The notes: generated by a model not told the origin, from the sequence alone. A stretch of 46,694 bases of DNA from Xenorhabdus bovienii (GCF_024721015.1 NZ_JANAIF010000032.1:1-46694); one strand, 5' to 3'. Shown: positions 35,221 to 46,211, numbered from the stretch's first letter. Program-made: numbers and translations.

Positions 35221-35285
35221 ATAAAACTGTCAATTTGTGGTATAATTTAAGCCTTTGAATTCGGAGTATGAGGGATAGTGGCTCC
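35221..35285 (+). promoter_or_regulatory. gyrA promoter and leader
   Basis: A perfect -10 hexamer TATAAT lies at 35241-35246, with no good -35 (TTTATA at 17-base spacing), as expected for a supercoiling-sensitive promoter with strong -10 and poor -35. The start codon is 40 bases further, preceded by gaggga. Confidence 0.55.
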
Positions 35286-37928
35286 ATGAGCGACATTGCC
35301 AGAGAAATCACACCGGTCAATATCGAAGAAGAGCTGAAAAGCTCATATCTGGATTATGCGATGTCCGTTATTGTTGGACGCGCACTGCCGGATGTTCGAG
35401 ATGGACTGAAGCCAGTACACCGCCGCGTACTTTTTGCGATGAATGTATTGGGAAATGATTGGAATAAATCCTATAAAAAATCAGCCCGTGTTGTTGGGGA
35501 TGTGATCGGTAAATATCACCCGCATGGCGACAGCGCTGTTTATGACACGATTGTACGTCTGGCACAACCCTTCTCCATGCGTTATATGCTGGTTGACGGT
35601 CAGGGGAACTTTGGGTCAGTGGACGGCGATTCTGCAGCTGCGATGCGTTATACCGAAATACGCATGGCGAAAATTGCTCATGAATTGCTGGCAGATCTGG
35701 AAAAAGAAACTGTCGATTTTGTGCCTAACTATGATGGTACAGAACAGATCCCCGTAGTGATGCCAACCCGTATCCCCAATCTTCTGGTGAATGGCTCATC
35801 AGGGATTGCAGTTGGTATGGCAACCAACATTCCTCCTCATAACTTATCTGAGGTGATTGATGGCTGTCTGGCTTATATTGATGATGAAAACATCAGTATA
35901 GAAGGCCTGATGGAATACATCCCAGGGCCTGATTTCCCGACAGCGGCCATTATCAATGGGCGCAGCGGAATTCTGGAAGCCTATCGCACCGGCCGCGGTA
36001 AAATTTATATTCGCGCCCGCGCAAAAATTGAAACTGACGAAAAAAATGGCCGCGAAACCATTATCGTCAATGAAATCCCCTATCAAATAAACAAGGCCCG
36101 GTTGATCGAAAAAATCGCCGAGCTGGTGAAAGATAAGCGCATTGAAGGAATCAGCGCACTGCGTGATGAATCCGATAAAGATGGGATGCGTATTGTTATC
36201 GAAGTGAAACGCGATGCCGTGGCTGAGGTTGTCCTGAATAACCTATATTCACTCACGCAGTTGCAGGTTTCATTCGGTATCAACATGGTTGCTCTGCATC
36301 AGGGTCAGCCTAAGCTGCTTAACCTGAAAGATATTCTTTCCGCGTTTATCAACCATCGCCGTGAAGTCGTTACCCGCCGGACTATCTTTGAACTGCGTAA
36401 AGCCCGCGATCGTGCACATATCCTTGAAGCACTGGCTATCGCACTGGTCAATATCGATTCTGCCATCGAATTGATCCGTCGGGCATCAACCCCTGCCGAA
36501 GCCAAAGCAAATCTGATTGCCCAAGCGTGGGAACTGGGTAATGTTGCAGCAATGCTGGAACAGGCTGGTGATGATGCTGCACGCCCTGAATGGCTGGAGC
36601 CGGAATATGGCATTCATGACGGCAAATATTACCTGACCGAACAGCAGGCACAGGCCATTTTGGATCTGCGCTTGCAGAAACTGACCGGTCTGGAGCATGA
36701 AAAACTGCTCGATGAATATCGTGAACTGCTGAAATTAATCGGCGAATTGCTTTTCATTCTGGAAAACCCAGAACGTTTAAGAGAAGTCATTCGTGAAGAA
36801 CTACTGGCCATCAAAGATCAATATAACGATGCCCGCCGTACTGAACTCACTGAAAACTCAGCGGATATCAATATTGAAGACCTGATCAATCAGGAAGATG
36901 TTGTGGTAACGCTGTCTCATCAGGGATATGTGAAATATCAGCCATTGTCTGATTACGAAGCCCAGCGTCGTGGCGGCAAAGGCAAATCAGCAGCACGTAT
37001 CAAAGAAGAAGACTTCCTTGAGCGTTTACTGGTCGCCAATACACACGATACTATCCTCTGTTTTTCAAACAAAGGTAAGATGTACTGGATGAAAGTCTAC
37101 CAGTTGCCGGAAGCAAGCCGTGGCGCGCGTGGGCGTCCGATTGTCAACCTACTGCCACTGGAGCAAGAAGAACGCATTACAGCCATCTTGCCAGTACGTG
37201 AATATGAAGATGGGCTGAATATCTTCATGGCAACCGCCAGTGGAACTGTTAAGAAGACTAAACTCAGTGAATTCAGTCGTCCACGTAGTGCCGGTATTAT
37301 CGCGGTAAAACTAAATGACGGTGATGAATTGATCGGTGTTGACCTGACTGATGGCAGCAACGAAGTCATGCTGTTCTCTGCGAAGGGTAAAGTCGTTCGC
37401 TTCCTCGAAGAAGATGAAGAGACTCTGGAAGACGGTACTATCCGTGTGAAAGGTGTGCGTGCAATGGGACGTACAGCGGCAGGGGTTCGTGGTATCAAAC
37501 TGAGTGCAGGTGATAAAGTCGTCTCTCTGATCATCCCTCGTGGAGAAGGAGAAATTCTGACTGTCACCGAAAATGGCTACGGCAAACGTACTGCTCAGAG
37601 CGAATATCCGACTAAATCCCGTGCGACTCAAGGGGTCATTTCTATCAAGGTCAGCGAGCGCAACGGTAATGTTATCGGTGCAATTCAGGTTGAACCCACT
37701 GATCAGATTATGATGATCACCGATGCGGGAACACTAGTACGTACCCGTGTTTCTGAAGTCAGCGTTGTTGGCCGTAACACGCAGGGTGTTACTTTGATCC
37801 GTACAGCAGAAGATGAAAAGGTCGTTGGTTTGCAGCGTGTTGCTGAACCTGATGAAGATGAAGACGAAGAAAATAATATAACGTCTCCTTCTGATGAAGG
37901 GAATAGCGAGTCAGAAGATCAGGTATAA
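35286..37928 (+). CDS. gyrA: DNA gyrase subunit A
   Basis: GyrA is the DNA-cutting and religating subunit of gyrase, which introduces negative supercoils. The protein (880 residues) has the catalytic Tyr122 in AAAMRYTEI, the quinolone-resistance region with wild-type Ser83 and Asp87 (GDSAVYD), the GyrA box QRRGGKG in the wrapping C-terminal domain, and an acidic tail (DEDEDEEN). The start at 35286 ([12 protein letters not shown]) matches E. coli; an in-frame codon at 35268 is rejected. It is divergent from ubiG and followed by a strong terminator. Confidence 0.98.
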   Translation: MSDIAREITPVNIEEELKSSYLDYAMSVIVGRALPDVRDGLKPVHRRVLFAMNVLGNDWNKSYKKSARVVGDVIGKYHPHGDSAVYDTIVRLAQPFSMRYMLVDGQGNFGSVDGDSAAAMRYTEIRMAKIAHELLADLEKETVDFVPNYDGTEQIPVVMPTRIPNLLVNGSSGIAVGMATNIPPHNLSEVIDGCLAYIDDENISIEGLMEYIPGPDFPTAAIINGRSGILEAYRTGRGKIYIRARAKIETDEKNGRETIIVNEIPYQINKARLIEKIAELVKDKRIEGISALRDESDKDGMRIVIEVKRDAVAEVVLNNLYSLTQLQVSFGINMVALHQGQPKLLNLKDILSAFINHRREVVTRRTIFELRKARDRAHILEALAIALVNIDSAIELIRRASTPAEAKANLIAQAWELGNVAAMLEQAGDDAARPEWLEPEYGIHDGKYYLTEQQAQAILDLRLQKLTGLEHEKLLDEYRELLKLIGELLFILENPERLREVIREELLAIKDQYNDARRTELTENSADINIEDLINQEDVVVTLSHQGYVKYQPLSDYEAQRRGGKGKSAARIKEEDFLERLLVANTHDTILCFSNKGKMYWMKVYQLPEASRGARGRPIVNLLPLEQEERITAILPVREYEDGLNIFMATASGTVKKTKLSEFSRPRSAGIIAVKLNDGDELIGVDLTDGSNEVMLFSAKGKVVRFLEEDEETLEDGTIRVKGVRAMGRTAAGVRGIKLSAGDKVVSLIIPRGEGEILTVTENGYGKRTAQSEYPTKSRATQGVISIKVSERNGNVIGAIQVEPTDQIMMITDAGTLVRTRVSEVSVVGRNTQGVTLIRTAEDEKVVGLQRVAEPDEDEDEENNITSPSDEGNSESEDQV

Positions 37929-37967
37929 CATATACCTTTCCTTGACTATTCTATAAAACTATTAATA

Positions 37968-37997
37968 AAGCAGGTATTTTAATGCCTGCTTTTTTTG
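37968..37997 (+). terminator. gyrA terminator
   Basis: agcaggta... pairs with ...tgcctgct around a short AT loop and is followed by seven T residues, 40 bases after the gyrA stop. Confidence 0.8.
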
Positions 37998-38110
37998 TGC
38001 AATTTTTTTACAAAGAACTTACAAGAACCAAATGCTGCTTTGTATTCCCTGCTACACTAGTATATGCTGTGAATAGTTATTATTAATCATGTTTTTCATC
38101 AGGCGACCTT

Positions 38111-40939
38111 TTGAGATATCTATCTTCTTTTCAAACGTCACTAAAGATATCCCGTTACCTTTTTCGGGTGCTTGGCTTTATGCTGTGGGCATTAGGCGCC
38201 TTATTAACCAGCTTTTATCTGGTAAATATTTTTAATGAAGTCAAATCAGACATTCGTCAAGAATATAACACTAACTACGATACAATGTTCTCTTATATTC
38301 GGCATACTACCAACACCTTGCGGGATATCCAACATATGACGGAGAAACATTTATCACAAAAGAATGAAAAAGATCTAACTATTACTCTGCCGTATAATAA
38401 CCCTGCTTTTTCATATACTCCTCTGAATATGAATTCAGATTGTGATCTCTTACGTAAAAGCACACATAATTATTTAGACTCATTAAATAACCTGATCTTA
38501 TTTTGGAAAGATAATATTGCCGCTCCACGAGGCCTGAATCAGATCTTTCTGGTTGGTACACAAAGTATGTGTATGGTGAGCTTTTCAGTTCGCAGTACCA
38601 TAACAGAACCTGAAACACTGAAGAAAATGGTCTACGAAAATTTCCGTAAACTAATCATTTTGAAAGAACAAGGAAAAGAACGGAATGTCTTTTGGGTCAT
38701 GCCTAACACAAGAGCAGACAGTGGTACTTTTTATATTCTTGCGCCGATCTATACTAATGGGCAAATGACAGCAGTGATAGGTATCGAACAAGCTATCAGG
38801 TTAGATTCATTTCTACAAACAAGAAATCGACCTATTTCTATCACAATGCTAAACCACTATAATCAGCCTGAGTTATATTATCCAGTAAAGAATGATAATA
38901 AACTTCGTTACGCTGACTATAATATACAGACCCCTTATTTTGGTTATGACGAGGGTTATACCAATTTATTATTAAAACGACGCTTAGCTCCTTCTTCATT
39001 TAACGTTATTTTTTCATTGCCATTAAAAAATATCTATGATGAATTCAAGGTAACAATTATTAACAGTATCGTATTGAATATTATTTCTGCGATCCTGATT
39101 ATTTTCTTTGTCTGGCTATTTGAACGTAAAATATTTGCCCCTGCTGAAGACAATGCTATTCGTCTTGAAGAGCATGAACAATTTAACCATAAAATTGTTG
39201 CCTCTGCACCAGTTGGCATCAGTATTTTACGGATTAATGATGGTGCCAATATTCTCAGTAACGAACTGGCGCATAATTACACCCGAATGCTAACATATGA
39301 AGATCAAAAACGCATCGTTGATATTATCTGCGATAAAACCAGCACCTATATCGATGTTGTCACCAGTAACAACAATCACCTGCAAATTAGCTTTGTACAT
39401 TCACGTTATCGAAATGAAGAAGTAGCAATCTGTGTACTAGTAGATATCAGTACACGGGTAAAAATGGAACAATCATTACAGGAAATGGCGTCAGCCGCAG
39501 AACAGGCTAATCAGGCAAAATCCATGTTTCTGGCAACAGTCAGCCATGAATTGAGAACACCACTGTATGGCATTATTGGTAATCTGGAACTGCTGCAATC
39601 TCATACATTGCCATTAGAATCTGCACGGCTGCTATCAGCAATGGATAACGCATCATCATTGTTACTAAAAATCATCAGCGATATTCTCGATTTTTCCAAA
39701 ATAGAATCTAAGCAGCTCAAAATTGATTCCAAGAAATTCTCTTGTAAAGAAATCGTATTGCATGTGATCTCAAATTATCTTCCTCTCATTGTGAAAAAAG
39801 AGTTGGGATTATACTGCTATATTGAACCGAACATTCCCGATATTATCAATAATGATCCCGTAAGGTTGCAGCAAATCATCTCCAATCTGCTGAATAATGC
39901 AATTAAATTCACAGAAACTGGCTGTGTTGTCATTACCATTTCGATAAAGCATAGTTACCTGTATATCAGTATCAAAGATACCGGGTTTGGAATCGAAGAT
40001 AAATTACAAACTCAGTTGTTTGAACCATTTTTTCAAATCAACGCCAATAAACAAAACTTCTCGCAAGGTACTGGATTGGGATTAGTGATTTGTGAAAAAT
40101 TGATCAATTTGATGGATGGTGATATCGAATTTGTTTCACAACAGCATATTGGTAGTATCTTTTCTATCCGCCTTCCACTGTATGGAGCAAAGTATCATAC
40201 CAAAGAGTATTCCAAGAATCGTACTCAACAAAAAATCGTACTGGCTGTTCGCAATGACTATCTAGAAAAATATTTACAGAATTTTCTTACGAAGAACTAT
40301 TTTCAGATTGCCTTATATGACAAAAATAAAATAGATGGCACAGAACTAGTGATCATTGACCAGCCTGATGTACTAGACATTATTGTACGTTACTACATAG
40401 AGATATCAGAAAAACATATTGGGCCGCCAAAACAAATTCGAGAACATTATTGGTTACATAACACTTATCAACTCAGCGAGCTTGACAGTGTCATCGATAA
40501 ACTGCTATCAAAAAATAATCATGTCTCTCCTGCCACTATATCAACGTCAACATCAATTCAGGCAGATAGCCGGTTGAGTACCATTAAGATCTTGGTTGTT
40601 GATGATCACCCTTTAAACCGACACTTATTGATCGAACAATTAAATACAATAGGATTCAAAACAGCCGCAGCGAATGATGGTATTGATGCCATCGAGCACC
40701 TGAAAAATAATTCAACGGATATTATTCTGACAGACGTGAATATGCCAAATATGGACGGATATGAATTCACAAAATACCTGAGGGATAAAGGATATACCAG
40801 CCCCATCATTGGCATCACTGCCAACGCCCTGGCAGAAGAAAAACAACGTTGTACGGATGCTGGAATGGATCACTGTCTATCAAAACCCGTCTCATTGGCA
40901 ATATTAAGGGATACATTAATAGAATACAGTGATATTTAA
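38111..40939 (+). CDS. rcsC: Rcs phosphorelay hybrid sensor kinase
   Basis: RcsC senses envelope and surface stress through RcsF/IgaA and passes phosphate to RcsD and RcsB, controlling capsule, motility and virulence genes. The 942-residue protein has membrane segments near residues 20-40 and 312-335 flanking a periplasmic domain, HisKA with His479 (ATVSHELRTP), an ATPase domain (NNAIKF, GTGLGLVICEKL) and a receiver with Asp875 (LTDVNMPNMDG). These match the E. coli numbering exactly. The only matching start is a TTG at 38111. It converges on rcsB and shares a long hairpin with it. Confidence 0.96.
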   Translation: MRYLSSFQTSLKISRYLFRVLGFMLWALGALLTSFYLVNIFNEVKSDIRQEYNTNYDTMFSYIRHTTNTLRDIQHMTEKHLSQKNEKDLTITLPYNNPAFSYTPLNMNSDCDLLRKSTHNYLDSLNNLILFWKDNIAAPRGLNQIFLVGTQSMCMVSFSVRSTITEPETLKKMVYENFRKLIILKEQGKERNVFWVMPNTRADSGTFYILAPIYTNGQMTAVIGIEQAIRLDSFLQTRNRPISITMLNHYNQPELYYPVKNDNKLRYADYNIQTPYFGYDEGYTNLLLKRRLAPSSFNVIFSLPLKNIYDEFKVTIINSIVLNIISAILIIFFVWLFERKIFAPAEDNAIRLEEHEQFNHKIVASAPVGISILRINDGANILSNELAHNYTRMLTYEDQKRIVDIICDKTSTYIDVVTSNNNHLQISFVHSRYRNEEVAICVLVDISTRVKMEQSLQEMASAAEQANQAKSMFLATVSHELRTPLYGIIGNLELLQSHTLPLESARLLSAMDNASSLLLKIISDILDFSKIESKQLKIDSKKFSCKEIVLHVISNYLPLIVKKELGLYCYIEPNIPDIINNDPVRLQQIISNLLNNAIKFTETGCVVITISIKHSYLYISIKDTGFGIEDKLQTQLFEPFFQINANKQNFSQGTGLGLVICEKLINLMDGDIEFVSQQHIGSIFSIRLPLYGAKYHTKEYSKNRTQQKIVLAVRNDYLEKYLQNFLTKNYFQIALYDKNKIDGTELVIIDQPDVLDIIVRYYIEISEKHIGPPKQIREHYWLHNTYQLSELDSVIDKLLSKNNHVSPATISTSTSIQADSRLSTIKILVVDDHPLNRHLLIEQLNTIGFKTAAANDGIDAIEHLKNNSTDIILTDVNMPNMDGYEFTKYLRDKGYTSPIIGITANALAEEKQRCTDAGMDHCLSKPVSLAILRDTLIEYSDI

Positions 40940-40952
40940 TCTTGAATTAATT

Positions 40953-41014
40953 TATCTATTGGATAATAAAAAATCGGTAATTGTTGTTACCGATTTTTTA
41001 TTATCCAATAGATA
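40953..41014. terminator. Perfect 28-bp stem between rcsC and rcsB
   Basis: A perfect 28-bp stem (40953-40980 with 40987-41014), loop ttgttg, sits between the convergent rcsC and rcsB stop codons. It contains aaaaaa on one arm and tttttt on the other, so each strand ends a hairpin core (atcggtaa / ttaccgat) with a U tract, giving termination in both directions. Confidence 0.85.
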
Positions 41015-41023
41015 ACATATTGA

Positions 41024-41674
41024 TTATCTACCAATATCTTTTTCAATAGTGACAGATGATAAATAATTAAGCAGCGCAATATCGTTATCTACACCCAGTT
41101 TTAGCATAGCTGATTTTTTCTGGCTGCTAATGGTCTTAATACTACGATTAAGTTTTTTAGCAATATCAGTAACAAGAAGACCATCAGCAAATAAACGCAG
41201 TACTTCACTCTCTTTCGGAGACAAGGGTTTATCCCCATAACCATTGGCATTGACTTTTTCCAGCAATTTAGAAACGCTTTCAGGTGTAAATTTTTTACCC
41301 TTTTGCAAAGCAGAAAGTGCTCTGGGCAAATCAGTAGGTGCTCCCTGCTTTAATACAATTCCCTCAATATCAAGTTCAAGCACAGCGCTTAAAATAGCTG
41401 GATTATTGTTCATAGTGAGAACAATAATAGCCAGTGTTGGGTAATGCCGTTTAATATACTTTATCAGGGTAATACCATCACCGTATTTGTCACCTGGCAT
41501 TGACAAATCCGTTATGAGAACATCCGCTTCTATGTGCGGTAAATTGTTAATGAGTGTCGTTGAATTTTCAAACTCAGCGACAACATTAATCCACTCAATT
41601 TGTTCGAGTGATTTACGGATGCCAAACAAAACAATGGGATGGTCATCGGCAATAATGACATTAAGGTTATTCAT
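41024..41674 (-). CDS. rcsB: Rcs response regulator
   Basis: RcsB is the DNA-binding end of the Rcs phosphorelay. The protein (216 residues, same as E. coli) has a receiver domain with Asp56 (LITDLSMPGD) and acidic pair Asp10-Asp11, and a LuxR/FixJ-type helix-turn-helix (LSPKESEVLRLFADGLLVTD, SIKTISSQKKSAMLKLG). It starts one base after the rcsD stop (TAA-T-ATG), so the two are co-transcribed; rcsB probably also has its own promoter inside rcsD, as in E. coli. Confidence 0.97.
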   Translation of the reverse strand: MNNLNVIIADDHPIVLFGIRKSLEQIEWINVVAEFENSTTLINNLPHIEADVLITDLSMPGDKYGDGITLIKYIKRHYPTLAIIVLTMNNNPAILSAVLELDIEGIVLKQGAPTDLPRALSALQKGKKFTPESVSKLLEKVNANGYGDKPLSPKESEVLRLFADGLLVTDIAKKLNRSIKTISSQKKSAMLKLGVDNDIALLNYLSSVTIEKDIGR

Positions 41675-41675
41675 A

Positions 41676-44378
41676 TTATTGGTTACCTTGCTGCAACAGC
41701 TTCGTGACAAAAGAATCAATACGGCTGATGCTATTTTTGATTTCTATTTCATTATTGTCTGCTATGTGTTGTTCCAACGCCTCACATGATGATTTGAGCA
41801 ATTTTAAATCTAACATAGCAAACGCACCCTTAAGGCGGTGTACCGTTTGCGAAAGTGATGTCAAATCATGTCGTTCCATATCAGTATACAGTTTAGTAAT
41901 ATCCATCGGTACTGTCTCTATAAATAATTTCCTATAATCACTATCTGCCAACTGTGTTTGGTAATCCTTGAGAATATTGTCAACACTGTTGACAATATTG
42001 CATTCTGATTTAGGGGTTTCAAGAGCATAGCAAGATTCATCTAGACTGAAATTTTCCTCAACCAGTAACGATATTGCATTGATAACCGCATCAACAAAAT
42101 TATAATTACACTGAACCAGCTTAGGTTTCATTTTCTTCAAGTCAGCCAAACCATCGACTAATAATATAGTTGGTTTTTCTACTTTGTACTGCATATCTGT
42201 AAGGATAATATCGTATTCTTCTGTAACATTCTCTTTGATTTTATCGAAGTATGACGCACCATAATTATTCAAGTAATTGTGGATTATTTTACTAATTTCA
42301 GGGTTACTGATATCAATTAAAGCCGTCACGTCCTCCAAAAGCTGAGGCGTTTCGCCATTGTTATCACTATGCTGCAAAAGAGGCAGGTTGATGACATAAT
42401 GTGTACCCAAACCCAACTTACTTTTAATTTCAAAATTCCCTCCCATTTTTTTGCACAATTGATTACATAGATAAAAAGTTAGCCCAGAGTTCGTATAATA
42501 CTTATCTTCTGCTGACTTGTTCAAGAAGGGATAATTCAAACTGGTTAAATCTTTTTCGCTAAGGCCTGAACCGGTATCAATGAGATCAATTTGAATGTAA
42601 TTGTCATATTTACCAGAACTATTAATAGACAGTGATATTTTTCCATAACTGGTTGCCGCTATTGCGTAATTAAATAACAGCGAGATGATTTTAGTTATTG
42701 CCACACCATCACCAATGAACAAAGATTCATGATGAAGATTAAAATGGTAATAAGTTTTCAATCCCTTGGCATTTAATGTCGACAGGGAAGCTTTCAGAAT
42801 ATGCTCCAACCGTGAAGACAGAGAAAATATTTCAGTAGCAGACTGCCAGTCACCAGACTCTAGCTCATTGAGTAATGAAATGTTTTCAACCCATTTGGTG
42901 ATATATTCCGATTTAACCAATAACTTATCCAGCAAGTTCTGCATGCTTTCATCTTGTGATCTCTGTTGCAGTTGGACAGCAATCTCATTTAAGCTCTGAA
43001 TCGGTATTTTTATTTCATTATTAATATTTGATAGCATTGAGCGTCTGGCCTGAACAGTTTTATCATATTCTCGATTGGCAAGCTGGAGCCGTCTATTTAT
43101 CATGACCTCCTGATCTCTATCTTGCAGCAGAAAGAGATATGTCTCTGGTAATAGATTGCTGTTATACATTTTGACTTCATAAATCGCGTCGTCAATAGAT
43201 GTTTGAATGACGCCATGATGTTGTTGTGCCATCGCCTTAACTTTATTCAAATCAAGATAAGGTATCAGCTGTTCTGCGATTTTATTGCTAGTGATTAACC
43301 GATTTGATGCAAAGTCGTAGATCAACAAACCGATAGGAATATTGGAAATGATATCATTACCTAAAGAGTCCTTAATTTTCAACTCATGATCCATCGAAGC
43401 ATTAGGTGTGATATATCTACGGCGGATATAGAACAAACCACTCAATGAGAACATTGAGAAAAGTAATATTGAGAGCAGGAGCCAGATATTCCTGATCAGT
43501 AAATCTATAATCAGTGCTTTCAGAGGGACTTGATAAACCAATTTATATGGCATGGCATTGAGATGCTGGGAGAACTCTAGCCAAAAACCGTTCAGTGAAA
43601 CCTCAACTTTATTGGAGCCCTCGGCATCATGCGAGTTGGTCAAGTTCAAGCGAAAGTTTGCCGGTGACATATCAATCGGCAAAAGATTATTAATGGGCAG
43701 TTCAAAGGCAATAACGGTAGTTAATTGCCCAGGCAAATTGAATGCAGCTTTATAAGTATAGAAATAAATATTCTCCCCACGCAGCACATTGATGGCTGAA
43801 ATGCTTTCTTTTTCATCCAGCGCTATCGATTGAGCCAACATTTCAGTTCGTTTGGCCTCAGACGTCAGGGTCAGATAACTCTCCTTAAACCTGATTTCTG
43901 GTTTTAAAATAGGATGAGTCGTTACCAAAAGTAAATTGTTATCCTTACCATTGAGATAATACATAGATTCGTATTCATTACGGGAACCCCAGAGAATTTC
44001 CAGATAGTTAGACAACCGCTGAGCTAGTTGAATACTTGAATGATTGTACTGACCAAAAATAATTGCATCGACAGTCTTATAACGGCTTTCCAGCCAATGG
44101 ACATCGGGACGCAATTTAAATAATGATGTTGCCTCCTGAGAGGAGGAGGAAGAGGACGGAATATTAGATTGCTCAAAGATATGATTGGCGTGATAACGAT
44201 AATTTTCGATTTGCAATCTCATCTTAACAGTTACGCTGCTAATAGCATATTTTTTCTCCGTGAGCCAACTATCAAAATAGTTATACCCGAATAAAAATAG
44301 AGACGTAAAAAGCAAAATAACAAATAGCGCGTAAAAACGGGGAATAGTGGATGGCTTGATAGATGCTTGTTTATACAT
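41676..44378 (-). CDS. rcsD: Rcs phosphotransferase
   Basis: RcsD relays phosphate from RcsC to RcsB. This 900-residue inner-membrane protein has a first helix at residues 13-32 (FYALFVILLFTSLFLFGYNY), a periplasmic domain, a second helix (NIWLLLSILLFSMFSLSGLF), degenerate kinase-like domains without the phospho-His, and a C-terminal HPt domain with the phospho-accepting His847 (VHRLKGAF). A run of seven serines in the periplasmic part (SNIPSSSSSS) arises from a TCC/TCT repeat and is unusual. It heads the rcsDB operon. Confidence 0.95.
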   Translation of the reverse strand: MYKQASIKPSTIPRFYALFVILLFTSLFLFGYNYFDSWLTEKKYAISSVTVKMRLQIENYRYHANHIFEQSNIPSSSSSSQEATSLFKLRPDVHWLESRYKTVDAIIFGQYNHSSIQLAQRLSNYLEILWGSRNEYESMYYLNGKDNNLLLVTTHPILKPEIRFKESYLTLTSEAKRTEMLAQSIALDEKESISAINVLRGENIYFYTYKAAFNLPGQLTTVIAFELPINNLLPIDMSPANFRLNLTNSHDAEGSNKVEVSLNGFWLEFSQHLNAMPYKLVYQVPLKALIIDLLIRNIWLLLSILLFSMFSLSGLFYIRRRYITPNASMDHELKIKDSLGNDIISNIPIGLLIYDFASNRLITSNKIAEQLIPYLDLNKVKAMAQQHHGVIQTSIDDAIYEVKMYNSNLLPETYLFLLQDRDQEVMINRRLQLANREYDKTVQARRSMLSNINNEIKIPIQSLNEIAVQLQQRSQDESMQNLLDKLLVKSEYITKWVENISLLNELESGDWQSATEIFSLSSRLEHILKASLSTLNAKGLKTYYHFNLHHESLFIGDGVAITKIISLLFNYAIAATSYGKISLSINSSGKYDNYIQIDLIDTGSGLSEKDLTSLNYPFLNKSAEDKYYTNSGLTFYLCNQLCKKMGGNFEIKSKLGLGTHYVINLPLLQHSDNNGETPQLLEDVTALIDISNPEISKIIHNYLNNYGASYFDKIKENVTEEYDIILTDMQYKVEKPTILLVDGLADLKKMKPKLVQCNYNFVDAVINAISLLVEENFSLDESCYALETPKSECNIVNSVDNILKDYQTQLADSDYRKLFIETVPMDITKLYTDMERHDLTSLSQTVHRLKGAFAMLDLKLLKSSCEALEQHIADNNEIEIKNSISRIDSFVTKLLQQGNQ

Positions 44379-44552
44379 TCTTTGAATAATTGCCTTTAGT
44401 GTGAATATATTTTTTGGTTGATTCTACATCAACCCGTAATCAAATAAGCCGTTGTATCATGCTAATACTAGCAGGTTAGAGAATAAAAAGACCATTGCAG
44501 ATCGAAGATTGAGCAAACAGTAAAAAAAACACGATTTTTTTCCTTCAGGGAC

Positions 44553-44581
44553 TAGACACATCAGAACGATATAGGCATAAT
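44553..44581 (+). promoter_or_regulatory. Probable promoter of the two tRNA genes
   Basis: -35 TAGACA (44553-44558), 17-base spacer, -10 CATAAT (44576-44581), ending 10 bases before the tRNA-Ser gene. Spacing is ideal and both hexamers are close to consensus. Confidence 0.5.
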
Positions 44582-44591
44582 CTCGCGCCAT

Positions 44592-44679
<88 letters not shown>

Positions 44680-44685
44680 AATTTC

Positions 44686-44761
44686 GCCGGCTTAGCTCAG
44701 TTGGTAGAGCAACTGACTTCTAAGCCGTAGGTCACCAGTTCGACTCCGGTAGCCGGCACCA
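44686..44761 (+). tRNA. tRNA with tRNA-Thr-like body and UCU anticodon
   Basis: A 76-base cloverleaf with acceptor stem gccggct / agccggc, D arm GCTC/GAGC, T arm around TTCGACT and encoded CCA. Body and loop sequences match E. coli tRNA-Thr(UGU) almost throughout, but the anticodon loop reads CTTCTAA, giving UCU (arginine AGA). Compared with tRNA-Thr, positions 35, 39 and 41 are changed, so pairs 29-41 (U-C) and 31-39 (A-G) are mismatched. The arginine identity base A20 is absent (U20). What it is charged with, if anything, is unclear. The adjacent integrase suggests it is also an attachment site. Confidence 0.8.
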
Positions 44762-44775
44762 TATAAGACAATGAG

Positions 44776-45927
44776 TTACTCGGTATGTCCCACCACTGAT
44801 AGATGTGAGTGGGACATATTTGAGACCTCATCGTGAAATAGAGCATCAATTTGTTGTGCGTGCTCTGTCAAATGAGAAGGTGCTAGATGCGCATATCTAC
44901 GCACCATCTCAATTGATTCCCAGCCTCCCATTTCCTGTAACACTGAAAGTGGCACTCTTTTTTGAATCAACCAGCTTGCCCACGTATGCCTCAAGTCGTG
45001 AAAACGAAAATTTTCTATCCCTGCACGTTTCAAAGCCGTTCTAAATGAAGTATTGGAATCCACTCTCATTTTCCTCACTGTTGGCGTCATAGTTCCATCC
45101 GCCCTATTTTTTGCCTTGGTGTGAACAAACACATATTTATGGTGATTACCTATCTGCTGCCTCAAAATATGACAAGCTGTATCATTTAATGCTACACCTA
45201 ATGCCTTCCCTGATTTGGTTTGATCTGGATGTATCCATGCAACCTTTCTTTGCATGTCTATCTGTGACCATTCCAAGTTAACGATATTTGAACGGCGCAG
45301 GCCAGTAGCCAGGGCAAAAGTAACAACAGCCTTTAAAGGCTCACTGCACTCGTCGATCAAACGCTTTGCCTCATATGGTTCAAGCCAGCGGATCCTGTTA
45401 TTCTTTGGCTTTGGTACTTTGATATTTGGCGCTTTATCTAAATACTTCCAATCGCGTTCCGCCGACCGCAATAGAGATTTGATAAAAGCCAGATACGCAG
45501 CCTTTGTTGCAACAGATACTGGCGAGATTTTTTTCTTTACTTGCCTGCGCTTCTTACCAGACACATGCTTTTCCCAGTTCTCGGCTTGCTTCTGGTTGGT
45601 TAGTTTACTGACGGCATTATAAATGCTGGATTCATCTATATCTGACAAATAAACTCCTTCGAAATGATCTAGCCAAAAAATTATTTTGGTTTTGTCGTCA
45701 TCGAGGGATTTTTTATTTGCCTTTTCCTCTAACCATCTTGTGCATGCCACTTCGAATGTCACTTTTGGCGTTTCTCCTAATACACTCACACGCCATAACT
45801 CTGCCTTTCTTTTATCGTGCAACTCCTGTGCTTGCTTTTTGTCCTTTGTGCCAAGCGATTCCTTAACCCTTTTACCATTGAATGAGTAACTTGCGTACCA
45901 GCACTCACCTCTACGGAAGATTGACAT
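44776..45927 (-). CDS. Tyrosine-type site-specific integrase
   Basis: A 383-residue phage or island integrase. The N-terminal arm-type DNA-binding part is [21 protein letters not shown], followed by a core-binding SAM-like domain and the catalytic domain with [14 protein letters not shown] (Arg), [14 protein letters not shown] (His-x-x-Arg), a Trp/His near [20 protein letters not shown] and the nucleophile Tyr in RRYAH. The start at 45927 gives the usual family N-terminus; a longer frame to 46122 overlaps the excisionase-like gene and looks like read-through of its other strand frame. Its 3' end faces the tRNA gene 14 bases away, the normal place for an element integrated at a tRNA. Confidence 0.92.
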   Translation of the reverse strand: MSIFRRGECWYASYSFNGKRVKESLGTKDKKQAQELHDKRKAELWRVSVLGETPKVTFEVACTRWLEEKANKKSLDDDKTKIIFWLDHFEGVYLSDIDESSIYNAVSKLTNQKQAENWEKHVSGKKRRQVKKKISPVSVATKAAYLAFIKSLLRSAERDWKYLDKAPNIKVPKPKNNRIRWLEPYEAKRLIDECSEPLKAVVTFALATGLRRSNIVNLEWSQIDMQRKVAWIHPDQTKSGKALGVALNDTACHILRQQIGNHHKYVFVHTKAKNRADGTMTPTVRKMRVDSNTSFRTALKRAGIENFRFHDLRHTWASWLIQKRVPLSVLQEMGGWESIEMVRRYAHLAPSHLTEHAQQIDALFHDEVSNMSHSHLSVVGHTE

Positions 45928-46211
45928 TTCCGATCTCCTTCTTCCGCACAAATCACACTTTCTTGTGTATTGTGCATTTTGTAGTTCAATGCGGCAATGC
46001 AATTTTCCCTTGTGAATTGCCATGGTGATTTTGGCTTTGATGGATCTTTGCGAGAACCAGACAAGCGACCTGAATCTATCCACTTTTTTAATGTCGGATA
46101 CGATATATCCATAAATCCACAAGCTTTGCGGCTATCTAACGGATAGGTATCACTTTTACTTTTATATAAGGTTAGATAAGGTGCGTTTCTTATTGATGAC
46201 AGTTGCGACAT
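45786..46211 (-). CDS. Excisionase-like HTH protein
   Basis: A 141-residue protein whose first half is a winged helix typical of excisionases and AlpA/MerR-like DNA-binding domains ([46 protein letters not shown]). The tail is basic ([15 protein letters not shown]) and resembles tails of Xis-type proteins in enterobacterial prophages. It overlaps the start of the integrase gene by about 140 bases in another frame and the end of the DUF4060 gene by 50 bases. Dense overlaps are common in phage early regions. Likely role: directing excision and controlling int. Confidence 0.7.
   Translation of the reverse strand: MSQLSSIRNAPYLTLYKSKSDTYPLDSRKACGFMDISYPTLKKWIDSGRLSGSRKDPSKPKSPWQFTRENCIAALNYKMHNTQESVICAEEGDRKCQSSVEVSAGTQVTHSMVKGLRNRLAQRTKSKHRSCTIKERQSYGV

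Noticed and set aside
45928..46122. N-terminal extension of the integrase by 65 residues
   Set aside because: This stretch is the excisionase-like gene read in another frame; the integrase family begins at MSIFRRG.
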